A program made the position numbers and the translations under genes. A DNA stretch of 64,000 nt from Scolanthus callimorphus (Eukaryota > Cnidaria > Anthozoa > Actiniaria > Edwardsiidae): assembly GCA_033964015.1 (NCBI GenBank), contig CM066921.1, positions 25,835,355 through 25,899,354 of the forward strand. Direction: 5' to 3'. Of this stretch, positions 44,100 to 54,900 are shown piece by piece; within the stretch, counting starts at the first letter, position 1; every line of letters begins with the position of its first letter. The notes beneath the pieces are model-generated. The model searched no databases. It was not told where the DNA came from and worked only from the letters and a program-made list of their open reading frames with translations.

Positions 44100-45111
44100 A
44101 TTCTGCAGTCCTGTCAGGGCTGGGACATTCTCCCTTCAAGTTTAGCCAACATCAGAAGCAGAGTGCTGGAGCTGGGTATGAAATCAAAGGCTGATTCTAC
44201 GGCAAAAAGATACACCAAAGAGATCAAGAAGTTCATCACTTGGTGTAGGAATGTTAGTTTTAAGATTTCATTACCAGTACCGATTGCTCTTGTGACTGCT
44301 TATCTTACAAAGATTTATGAAGACTCTAAGTCCTATGCAGCAGTAGCTCTCGCGCACGCAGCCTTAAAATGGTTTCATTCATTTGCGCCAGAGGTTCTAA
44401 AAAACCCTCTTGATAGTCCGCTTTGTCACAATATTTTAGAGGCTGCGAAGCGTTTGAAAAACCCAGTACAGAAAAAATCGCCTATAACACCGTTAATGAT
44501 ACGCAAAATCATCGATAGGTATGGAGAGATTGATGCAAATCTGAAGAATTTAAGGATATCATGCATTTGTTCTATTGCGTATGCAGGATTTTTTCGATTT
44601 GATGAGCTAAGCAGAATAGCGCCAGCCCATATTGAATTTACACAGGAGTATGTAAAATTTTTGTTCCAAAATCTAAGACCGATGTTTATCGTGAAGGCAG
44701 GCATGTATACATCAAGAGATTATCGTCTAAATATTGTCCGGTAGCTTTATTGGAAAGATATATTCACCTTGCAAATATGGAAACGAACGACATTCTACCT
44801 ATATTTAGACCGCTAACTTTTAGTAAGCGATCTAATACATATAAATTGCGCGGTAAAACTTTATCATATACACGCTGCCGGAAATTTTTAAGGAATGTAT
44901 AATGTCTATTGGATATGATCCGAAATGTTATGGATTACATAGCCTTAGGTCTGGAGGAGCTACATCTGTTGCAAATAGTGATTGCGGAGGTCCTGTATCA
45001 GACAGACTGATCAAGCTTCACGGAAGATGGAAGACAGACACTGCCAAAGACATGTACATTCTAGATGACGTAGGGAAAAGACTAGAGATATCAAATAAGT
45101 TAGGGTTATGA
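44100..45111 (+). pseudogene. YR retrotransposon tyrosine recombinase, two frameshifts
   Basis: The N-terminal SAM-like part is in 43905-44744 ('DSTAKRYTKEIKKFITWC'), with the first catalytic Arg231 in 'AYAGFFRFDEL'. Near 44665 the frame changes, and the middle part continues in a second frame to about 44880. A further change leads to 44902-45111, which has 'HSLRSGGAT' (His-x-x-Arg), 'HGRW' and the nucleophile-region Tyr at 45055. The catalytic residues I can see (R, H, R, H/W, Y) are present but in three frames. Either this copy is inactive for integration or the sequence has single-base errors. Confidence 0.85.
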
Positions 45112-45148
45112 AGATTTATCATTGTTAAAGAACTGTCAAATAAACACG

Positions 45149-45261
45149 GTCACTTTGGATGCCTGAGTATCCAACCATATAAACACTGTTGTTTGTCGTT
45201 CATTTTGCATTTAAGTGCAAAATATTTTACGTTCGTTTGAGCGTAGCGAATTAGAACGTAA
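45149..45261 (+). repeat. Split direct repeat B2, 3' end of the YR retrotransposon
   Basis: 113 bp, matching B1. It ends 'gaacgtaa', after which the flank 'caatattag' begins. Confidence 0.9.
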
Positions 45262-45507
45262 CAATATTAGTTCACGGACCTCATGCTTTATGTGAATTCA
45301 ATGTGCTTCATCAAATGTTTGTCCAAGTAATATTGACTTTATTTAATAAATGATTTTGCCTAAAACATGTTACTTTTTCCAAAAGCTATTTCAAATTACC
45401 GGCCCGAAGCTCGCCAGTGGGCGACGTCACAACTGTGTTTGCACAGGGAAATGCAAACATGGCTCTCGACCAATCAGAGCGCGCGTACTATCTAAATTAT
45501 TTTATAA

Positions 45508-45825
45508 TTAAGCAATAAAAGTACTTTCCGCGTGCTCTCTGCTTTCTTACAAACACGAGGGGGATGTTGGGAGAACTGATCAAAACTTGAAAGACACGAG
45601 CCGAAGGCGAGTGTCTTTCAAGTTTTATCAGTTCGACCAACATTCCCGAGCGTTTGTAAGAAACCAGAGAACACACAGAAAGTATTTTGATTGCTTTTAG
45701 AAAATAACATACACACGCGCGACAGCGTTGCGTGACAATCGTGTTTCTCAGGTCTCTTATAAACACGCTTTTTAACCAATCAGAATGCGCACATTCACAA
45801 TACAACATAGGTGTTATTTTCTAAT
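45508..45825. mobile_element. 320-bp MITE family 2, copy a
   Basis: Starts TTAAGCAATAAAAGTACTTT and ends 'ggtgttattttctaat'. The interior has 'tcaaaacttgaaagacacg' mirrored by 'gtgtctttcaagttttatc' around 'agccgaaggc'. Four copies are in this window, all in the same orientation. Confidence 0.9.
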
Positions 45826-46099
45826 AAAAAATAGAGAATATAGGAAATGATGTATATAGACTCTATATACATCTCTGTAACCTGATTTTTGGCCGCTCAT
45901 TGCTCGAAGGTTTAAAATATCTTGTCTTAACTACTTTTTGAACTTTGAAATTAACCTAGTGGAAATATAAAATAAAGATCAAACTAGACGCTAAATAGGT
46001 AGAAAATCCTACGTGTTTCGGCAATATTGCCTTCTTCAGGGATACAGAAATTTGGAAAGTGTTTTTTTTTTCTCGCGACTTTTATCACTTATAGTTTCA

Positions 46100-46432
46100 A
46101 ATTAGAATAATATATGGGCGGGAGGAGATGGAATTTATCTTCGAGTGTTCACGTGATATCTGACGAGTGCAATGAGCGCGTACTCTATTGCGTGGGAATA
46201 GCGAATCCAGAAAAAAGGCGTCGTTTATATAGTAAAAATATTTACCGAATTTCGTCGGGTTCTTAAAACTTGATCATGATGAAATTCATGAATAATTATT
46301 CAAAAATGTTAGCCAAAAAGTTAAATTGGTTTGGCCCAAGGCTAAATTGCCACGCCATAGACATTTCCAAAGTTTGTCTACCGGTAACTTACGGGCAGAC
46401 AACGATACTCCCTCCATAAAATGCGCTAAATG
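46100..46432. repeat. Dispersed repeat, inverted copy of 4414-4745
   Basis: See 4414-4745. It contains 'tatatgggcgggaggaga' and 'gtttgtctaccggtaa'. Next to it, 45930-46060 carries 'cctacgtgtttcggcaat', a hairpin-like remnant. Confidence 0.75.
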
Positions 46433-46545
46433 TAAATGGCATGTTTGTTCATTTTAAAGCATGTAGTCATAAATCACTTTATTATATAGATAGTACACGC
46501 GCTCTGATTGGTCAATTTGCGGTCCATATTTCCCAGTACGGACCG

Positions 46546-46732
46546 AAAAATGAAAACAAAGACCAAACAGAAGCAGGATTAAAGCCAACGTTTCGGACAT
46601 TTAATTCTGTCCTTCATCAGGGCGGTTACAAAAAAAACGTTTTTTGTATAACTGCCCTGATGAAGGACAGAATTAAATGTCCGAAACGTTGGCTTTAATC
46701 CTGCTTCTGTTTGGTCTTTGTTTTCATTTTTT
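46546..46732. mobile_element. Near-perfect hairpin, arms ~85 bp
   Basis: 'aaagaccaaacagaagcagg', 'attaaagccaacgtttcgga' and 'catttaattctgtccttcat' are mirrored exactly or nearly so at the right, around a loop of about 20 bp containing 'ttacaaaaaa'. The arms hardly differ, which means recent origin or conversion. Confidence 0.9.
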
Positions 46733-47424
46733 AGTACTGTACTCCTATACCAGCATCCATTTGGATCCAGAGCCGCCGCTGTTTACAAGTTTTCTTATTT
46801 TTAACTAACTAATCCCCGTACGGACCGCAAATGGAAAGCACAAACAACAACTAGTAGTCACAATTAGTTACTTGCTTTTGTTTACACGGTGCTAAAACAT
46901 CAAGACAGCGGTCTGATATTTTTCTGAAACGGAGAGTTTTTTTGAGTGCATTTTGCAATGCAAAATTTTCGCGCCACTAGTAGCGGCTTTCCCGCCAGTT
47001 TCTGACACGCGCGTTTCCATTCATAAGGTCATTTTGCATGGAAAGTCGAGTCGTGAAAGACAACTCAGTACAACTTATATGCGAGCAAGAAAAGCTAATT
47101 TTATGACAAATCTACTCTAACTAATATCCAACACAAAAATATATGGGCCAAGACTGTCAACATGATGGACAATGAAGAAATGATTATGGGACATTTTAAC
47201 AGTTCTGAAAGCGAATGAATCACTTCAACTTCAGATGCTCTCTGTGCGACCGCTCTCGTATAAAGCGACCAGCTCCAATAACGAACATTTTTCCGAAACC
47301 CCGTTTGAATTGTCCTACAAACTCTGTTATTTCAAGCCGCTCGGGTAAGCCACCGCCTTATCGATGCGACCAGCTCCGTTTCAGCCCGGGGGAGGCCGGG
47401 GGGGGGGGGGGGGGGGGGGACTTT

Positions 47425-47748
47425 CCTACTTGGCGGGGGTGCTCGTCGTACCTTTTAGGGCTTAAAATCAGGCCTGTGGTACCTTTTAGGGGTAAAATTC
47501 GAAGACTTGCAATTTTTTCCAGATAGGTACCTCATAGAGCCTCTAATAGGTCCGTTCCAGCAAATCAAGCAAATCGCACTTGTTGGTAGCCTGAATTCAG
47601 ACGTATTTTCCCACTTAAAAAAATACGACAGAGAATTACGAGGGAAAAATGCGAGTTTTTGGTACCTTTTAGGGGTGAAAATCAGCTAAGCGACGCCATT
47701 TTAGGTACCTTTTAGGGGTAAAATCGAAAGTTCCCGACGAGCACCACC
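47425..47748. mobile_element. Small inverted-repeat element, copy 2
   Basis: Same family as 7270-7620, with a G-run at its left edge (47399-47419). Confidence 0.75.
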
Positions 47749-47835
47749 GCCCCAAAAATACGGGAGATTGAATTATGGAACCGTCGTGAAGTAAAGTTTA
47801 TTGTATTGTATTTTGAGTTCCTAGCAATTTTATAA

Positions 47836-48149
47836 TTAAGCAATAAAAGTACTTTCCGCGTGCTCTCTGCTTTCTTACAAACACGAGGGGGATGTTGGGA
47901 GAACTGATCAAAACTTGAAAGACACGAGCGGCTCGTGTCTTTCAAGTTTTATCAGTTCGACCAACATTCCCCGAGTGTTTGTAAGAAACCAGAGAGCACG
48001 CAGAAAGTATTTTATTGCTTTTAGAAAATAACATACAAACGCGCGACAGCGTTGCGTGACAATCGTGTTTCTCAGGTCTCTTACAAACACGCTTTTTAAC
48101 CAATCAGAATGCGCACATTCACAATACAACATAGGTGTTATTTTCTAAT
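47836..48149. mobile_element. 320-bp MITE family 2, copy b
   Basis: The unoccupied counterpart is at about 7743-7755 in copy 1 ('cattttataataaatttgc'). Confidence 0.9.
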
Positions 48150-48246
48150 AAAATTTGCCTTTGGGGTTGCGTTTTTTCTTACGCATTTCTTTCGCTAACA
48201 GATTCCATGACACTGCTCCCCTTAGGTAATGGAGTTCTTCATTTAA

Positions 48247-48569
48247 TTAAGCAATAAAAGTACTTCCCGCGTGCTCTCTGCTTTCTTACAAACACGAGGG
48301 GGATGTTGGGAGAACTGATCAAAACTTGAAAGACACGAGCCGAAGGCGAGTGTCTTTCAAGTTTTATCAGTTCGACCAACATTCCCCGAGTGTTTGTAAG
48401 AAACCAGAGAGCACGCAGAAACTAGTATTTTTATTGCTTTTAGAAAATAACATACACACGCGCGACAGCGTTGCGTGACAATCGTGTTTCTCCAGGTCTC
48501 TTACAAACACGCTTTTTAACCAATCAGAATGCGCACACTCACAATACAACATAAGTGTTATTTTCTAAA
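48247..48569. mobile_element. 320-bp MITE family 2, copy c
   Basis: The unoccupied counterpart is at about 7828-7840 in copy 1 ('gttcttcgtattgtaatatt'). Confidence 0.9.
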
Positions 48570-49686
48570 TTGTAATATTGATCTTCGCCAATTTAGGGCG
48601 ACAAATAAACTTAACCAGGCAAGACAGGGCGGTATTTTTGATTAGAACCATTGAAAGCCACATCTTTGCGAGCTAATATTGTATGAAAGCTCTCATAACA
48701 CTTGAATGCGATATCATCAATAATGCCATATCAAGTGGACACTCTTCATCGAAGACATAGACATAGACATGGTTTATTGGTACCGTGTATATCAAAATAC
48801 ATAAGCATTAGGTTCGAAGAGATATTCAATCGACCCTTCCACAGGGGGGTATGAGATATGAATACTTTTGCTGTCGGGATGGGTGAAGGATTCTATAGGT
48901 TACAATGTTTTCAGGTTTTGGATATTTCTTCAAAAAAACATTTAGCATGAGCATTTTAAGGGGAATCCATTTGACTGCACTAGGCGAAACAGAAAGGGCA
49001 AGAGTTCCACTGGCTCGGAATAGCAACAAGCCATAATTTGACGGTTTTGAGAACGTGGTTCGCGATGCAACGGTTTAAACTGCATGTAAACAGTTTATTT
49101 TGTCGTTTGCATGTACTTTTGTTTTGCAGTAAGTTGCTGCACAAAATTTGTTCGTTCCTGTTTGTCAGGAGCTAATATAGCACCGTCTCCTTCCTCTTCT
49201 AATTTAACACCTTGGGTTATATTTTCCAAGGAGGAGACAGATGTTTCCCAGGCAGCAAGAGCGGTTTACCATGACGAGACGCAAAGAGCATAAACTGGAA
49301 GTACTTTTTTTTTTATCAAATTACCTGCAGTTTGCAAATTTTTGGTCATGACTTTGAGAGCATATACTTGGTTGTCGAAAACCCTCACACCCGCCCGCGC
49401 CCGGGAAGCGGGCTATGACTTCATGCCCAAAAAAGATATAAACTTTGATCCGGGGCAGGAACACCAAACTAGAATTGGATAGTTATTCGCATTGTTTTTC
49501 TGGTAGCTCACAAAATACAAATTTGCCGTTTTTTTATGGCGGTAAAAAGTGGTATTTAAAATAATGATTCAGTCCGCGGGAGCTCAAAGTATGGTATGAA
49601 AACAACGCGTGTATTCATAACCTATGTATTAACAGAGCCTTGACATTGCAAAATAACAACAAGCTTAAGTTATACCTTCTAGAAGA

Positions 49687-50058
49687 ATACACTCTTTTTT
49701 TTTTATAAGAACGTCTAATTTTCAGTTGAGGCTGGGCCGTTCTTATTTTTGGAGCAGTGTGAGGCTGGAAATGTTCTTACGGATGTCTTACATTTCAGTG
49801 ACTTCGGAACCTGAAATATGCCTAGATCTTACAGAAGGATACATACCAATGAAGTATTTAAGAGAGTTTATAAATTACAATATTGAAGGTCGTTATTATT
49901 AACACATTTAATTCTGGATTTTAGAGCGCATCACTGAAAATAAATCTATTTTGCCCCTATCTGAGGCTCAGGCATGTTCTTAGCATGTTCTTAAAATTTG
50001 GGTAAATTTCAGGCTGAACGTTCTTATAAAAAGGTTCTTATAAAAAAAAAGAGTGTAT
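49687..50058. mobile_element. MITE with TACACTC(T)n ends
   Basis: 'tacactcttttttttt' plus 'ataagaac' at the left is mirrored at the right ('gttcttataaaaaaaaagag'). Copy 1 lacks it (about 8940), so it entered after duplication. Confidence 0.8.
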
Positions 50059-50204
50059 ACAGGGAATTGTCTTCGGTTTCGTTTTTGGTACGGGATGTTT
50101 TGAGAATATGAATTCTTACGTCTCATTTCCACCTCCCCGTCACTAAAAGTTCTGGTGCACCCCCCCTACCGTAAGTGCTCATTAACATCGGCAATGTGGA
50201 ATGT

Positions 50205-50335
50205 ATTATAATAGAGCCACGTGGTAAAGGGAATAAAAGGAAGCCTCGGCGAGTCCATTTCACACTCTCACTCGAACGTACCTACAGTGATTCTCACTTT
50301 GTCACGCAACTGTGGTTCTCATTCTGTCACGAAAG
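50205..50335 (+). promoter_or_regulatory. Predicted core promoter and 5' UTR exon, gene copy 2
   Basis: CACGTG (E-box) at about 50218-50223 is followed by ATAAAAG at 50233-50239. The transcript start is inferred near 50262 ('cacactc'). Donor GTATGT is at 50336 and the next acceptor ends at 51840. The short C-run (7 nt) stands where copy 1 has 35 C. Confidence 0.55.
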
Positions 50336-50414
50336 GTATGTGCTGACTCGAGGCAACTGCGTAGGTATTTTAGGCGATTTAGGAAACATTTCAATTGCCT
50401 TGCTTATCTTATTC

Positions 50415-50965
50415 AAGGTGACTCATGCGAAAGTCAGAGCGCATTTGGCGAAAATATTTTTTCGTCTACAACTTTAAAAATATACTAGCCATGAACTTCA
50501 ATCTTAGAGAATATAAGCAGGCATCTTTTGGTAATAAGTACGCATTATCAGATCTCCATTAGCGTTAATACTTTTAATAATATCTGCGCTTAAATGGACC
50601 CCTTCCTTGAGAGATCAACCCCGCGCAAAAAAAAGTTGCCTGTATTTTGAACGAAACTCCGTTAATCATATTGAAGTCAAATGGACTAAGTATTAAACAA
50701 AGTTTCAGGAAAATCGTTGGAAGCAAAAGTGCCTTTTTTTAGAAAAATAGGCCAAAAACACGACTAAAACTCTAAAACAGGCACTTTGCTTCCAACGAAT
50801 TTCCTGAAACTTCGTTAACACTTAGTCCAACTTAGTCAAAACATATTGCCAAAAGATACCTGCTTATATTCTCCAAGATTGAAGTTCATAGCGAGTATAT
50901 TTTTAAAGTTGTAGACGAAAATATATTTTCGCGAAATGCGCTCTGACTTTCGCATGAGTCACCTT
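50415..50965. mobile_element. Fold-back element with ~200-bp arms in intron 1 of copy 2
   Basis: The left end AAGGTGACTCATGCGAAAGT has its inverse 'actttcgcatgagtcacctt' at the right. The arms then pair through 'aacttcaatctt', 'ataagcagg' and 'ttccaacgaatttcctgaaa' to a short centre at about 50740. Copy 1 lacks it. Confidence 0.9.
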
Positions 50966-51219
50966 AATTTTCTTTCCCCCTTAGTCTACTATTTTTCGCT
51001 TTTCCCTTTTTATATAAACAATGAAATGCAGCTTAAATGACACAAAAACATAATAACAATAATCTAATGCTTGTAACAAAAATGCCACCCGCCTAGTTTT
51101 TCTATTTGCGGATGGCGTTACCATTTTACCAACTTTACTTATTTTTCAAAAAAGAAAAAACTAAACTTCTTTTCTCCCTTGTCTCTTATAACTTCGAATG
51201 TTATCGTTTTGCGATTTAA

Positions 51220-51540
51220 GGCAATTTTGGGCGATTTTAGGTGATTTAAGAAACGTTGATCTGTCTCGGAATGCGATTTCAGACGACTTTGGACGATTTT
51301 AAGCGACTAAAGAAACATTTCTTTCCTCACTATGCGATTCAAGGCGACTTTGGCCGATTTAAAGAAACATTCTAGTACTTTCTCGTTTGCAAAAAGGCGA
51401 ATGCGGACGATTTTGGAAATATTTCTTCTGTCTCGCTTTGTGACGTTCATAAGACAACTTGTGCGACTCAAGACACACTCGTCAGTTGTCTTTGCTTTGC
51501 AATTTAATACGACTTTGGACTGACTAACAAGGGAATTTCT
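51220..51540. repeat. Degenerate repeat in intron 1 of copy 2
   Basis: Four uneven units of about 75 bp with 'gcgattttaggcga', 'gactttgg' and 'aagaaacatt'. A single related unit is near 9245-9290 in copy 1. Confidence 0.6.
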
Positions 51541-51867
51541 GCAGCAACTGCAGAAAATCTGAATTTCCCATGGTATGGGAAGTGTCCGGATTTCCCATGG
51601 CTATCCATGTGAACTCCGAACACTTCCCATGCGTGTGCCTTGGGAAATTCAGCTTTTCCCATGATGGGTTTCGGTAGAACTTCCCTGTATAAGCAGCCCG
51701 GCTCGTGTTATCTAGGGGCGGACCGTCTCATGTTTTCCCGTCCCCCTTTCTGAAATTCCTGGATCCGCCCGTGTATTTTGGGCCTCACTCTAGGATACAT
51801 ATTACACTAATTATTTGCTTCTGGTTTAATATTGTCGCAGGAAAGCTGCGCTTAATCCCAAGAAGTC

Positions 51868-51925
51868 ATGTTGGCGACTATCTTTGCTGTGCACTTTGCG
51901 ATTCTATTTCTGTGCGAAGTAAACG
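51868..51925 (+). CDS. Exon 1 of copy 2, signal peptide
   Basis: 58 nt. The ATG codes MLAT, followed by a run of hydrophobic residues ending near Leu-Cys-Glu-Val-Asn. Donor GTAAGG at 51926. 27 nt of 5' UTR precede the ATG in the same exon after the acceptor at 51840. This is the intact form of the frameshifted copy 1 exon. Confidence 0.75.
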
Positions 51926-54900
51926 GTAAGGGCGACAAAATGAATGATATTACACCCCCTCTGTAATAACTGACCCGACGAAACCAATCCCGACCGAAAT
52001 TTTGACCACACCCGACAAATTTTCCGATTGGACCCGGGCATATTTTTCCTTCCCCCGGTTCGAGTGTTTCCATTTCCAGTTGGAATTTTTCCATTGTTTC
52101 CAGGATCATTGAGCGAACTCCAGAGTTGATAGTTTGCAGTTTTCTAATGTCGCTGTTGAAGTTTGACTGAGTTCGATGAGCGCTAAAATGAAAGTACCTA
52201 CGAAAAAAAAATGAAAAAGGCCCTTATCTAGTCCTTTAGTACCTAAATAAACCACTACTAGCATTTATTTGATCAGAAATGCACTTTTAAGCGAGTTTTA
52301 GCCAATTTATTGTCACCTCTTACTCTTGCTATATGTTCTGGAAGGCGGCAAACTGCAAAATTCAGAACGCTCAGCGATCCACAAAATTCCCTCGATTTTT
52401 TCCCAAAAATCATTGTCGCTTGCTCAAAACAAGCCACACAGAATAAAAGTACAACTATTCAGCTTTCTTGTTTACCTTTTTTGTGGATAACAACCCTCTC
52501 TGAATGATATAAATGGGAATATTTTCAGCCTCGTCGATTCGGCCTGTACGGCCGACGGCAGGTCACTCTATGACTCTGTGGTAAAAACAAACCGTCGCGT
52601 TGTGACGTTTTTGCTCCCGTCTAGGGGTGGGCCAGACATTTTTGTTACAGAAAGGCGTGTGATATAGTGTCATTCATTCTCGTACCCAGAGCTCCCCGGC
52701 TCGTCTGCTCGCAGGGGAGGCTCTGGTGACATCCATTTGAGGACCTTTGCTGATTGGCTGGTTTTGAACGTTGGTGCATGCGCAGAAAGATCGTTCTCTC
52801 AACGGCTCTGTATCAAATCTCGCGCATGCGTCAGTGGCTGTCACCGTACGATTCAGAAGAAAATCTAAAACCAGATTTTCTAAAACAAACACACTCACGA
52901 CAGAAGCGTTGTTCGGCACTACTTCATTACCGAGGGTTGAGTTTATTGGTGTTTTCTGTTTTGCAGCACGACCAAACTTTTGGGAGACAAACGAGTCGGA
53001 GTTTCCGAGAGGTAAGCAGCCTAGTGTCTGGCGTTCTGGGTGGGCTTCCTGTGCTCAGAGATCAACCGTGAGGATGCGCGAGCACTGGGCCGAGCTCACC
53101 CGCATAACGCTCGCAAAATCTACCCCGAATTAGCGAAAACCTACCCCTCCTCAAATCCACTTCGAAACGAAAAATTGTCATCTTTTTAGAGAGCCAAGTT
53201 AAGGTTACGGACTACCTTCGGGGTAGTTTTTGCTTAATTTCACGAAAAATGGTCGTATCTTTACAAGTGATACCTCATTTTAAAGCTTATATCCTGGGCT
53301 AAACTATGATATATAATTTCATTTCATTTTACAAAACAAAATTGTTTTATGGAGACTTCCCTTTGCGGTGCATCAGTTAGTTCAAACTTTTTAGAGTTCC
53401 AACCTCGCGAGTATATTTGCTATTTTCGTTCATTGACCCCATAGTAGCGTTGACCAAGACGCGTTCTAAAACGCGTGTCGGGGATTTTGGAAATTCGATC
53501 TTCTTTTGAAGTTATGATTTTCTACATTTTTTTAAATAAAAAAACCGTAGCGGAAACACAAAATAGGCTCTAAAACCTCTAAAATCGGCTCTTTTTAAAA
53601 TTTCCAAAATCCCCAACCGAATTGTCCAAAAAATGTGTTTTACTACTGAAAACCTGGTATTCTATCATTAAGCAATAAAAGTACTTTCCGCGTGCTCTCT
53701 GCTTTCTTACCATTTACAAACACGAGGGGGATGTTGGGAGAACTGATCAAAAACTTGAAAGACACGAGCCGAAGGCGAGGGTCTTTCAAGTTTTATCAGT
53801 TCGACCAACATTCCCCGAGTGTTTGTACGAAACCAGAGAGCACGCAGAAAGTATTTTTATTGCTTTTAGAAAATAACATACACACGCGCGACAGCGTTGC
53901 GTGACAATCGTGTTTCTCAGGTCTCTTACAAACACGCTTTTTAACCAATCAGAATGCGCACATTCACAATACAACATAGGTGTTATTTTCTAATTAAGGA
54001 ATAATTTGTCAACCTAAAAGTGATCTTGGCCTACTCTGGGACCTTATGTCGCCGCGTATAGCTCTCCGCGTGCATCTCTCGAAGGAAGAGAAGAGAAAGG
54101 ATTCGGCCGGGCTTTCCTGTGTTACGAGAAACACAGGAAGCCCAACCCCCTTCATTTCCTTGGAAGCCCAACTGCCACAGAGTTGCCAGCGGAGGAGGCT
54201 AGTCGCCGCGAGATAAGGCGAGATAAGGCGAGATAAGGCGAGATAAGGCGAGATAAGGCGAGATAAGGCGAGATAAGGCGAGATAAGGCGAGATAAGGCG
54301 AGATAAGGCGAGATAAGGCGAGATAAGGCGAGATAAGGCGAGATAAGGCGAGATAAGGCGAGATAAGGCGAGATAAGGCGAGATAAGGCGAGATAAGGCG
54401 AGATAAGGCGAGATAAGGCGAGATAAGGCGAGATAAGGCGAGATAAGGCGAGATAAGGCGAGATAAGGCGAGATAAGGCGAGATAAGGCGAGATAAGGCG
54501 AGATAAGGCGAGATAAGGCGAGATAAGGCGAGATAAGGCGAGATAAGGCGAGATAAGGCGAGATAAGGCGAGATAAGGCGAGATAAGGCGAGATAAGGCG
54601 AGATAAGGCGAGATAAGGCGATATAAGGCGAGATAAGGTGAAATAAGGCGAGATTAAGCGTGATAAAGCAAGATAAGGAAACATGATACCAATTAGGAGA
54701 TGCGAGATAAAAATAAGGTGAGATGAGGCGAGTCCAATTAAGAGTAGGCCTTCTTGTCTGTATTAGTAATAAAGTAGTTATGACCAATATTCAATAATAG
54801 TACAGGAAAATGGTGCAGAATTGTGCAAATTATGGAAACAAGCATGAAATTTGGCAGACTGCTAGCGTTTCATACGCTGAACATTTCTAGAAGTGGAGCC

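Larger units (their letters stand above)
38192..45261 (+). mobile_element. Tyrosine-recombinase retrotransposon with split direct repeats (PAT/Ngaro-like)
   Basis: The 7.07-kb layout is A1 (38192-38363), leader, gag, B1 (40991-41103) joined to A2 (41102-41273), pol, recombinase, B2 (45149-45261). A and B copies match almost exactly (172 and 113 bp). Split direct repeats plus a tyrosine recombinase in place of an integrase identify the DIRS order; the direct arrangement fits PAT/Ngaro types. No target duplication is visible, as expected. The near-identity of the repeats suggests a recent insertion, although the recombinase ORF has two frameshifts. Confidence 0.9.
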
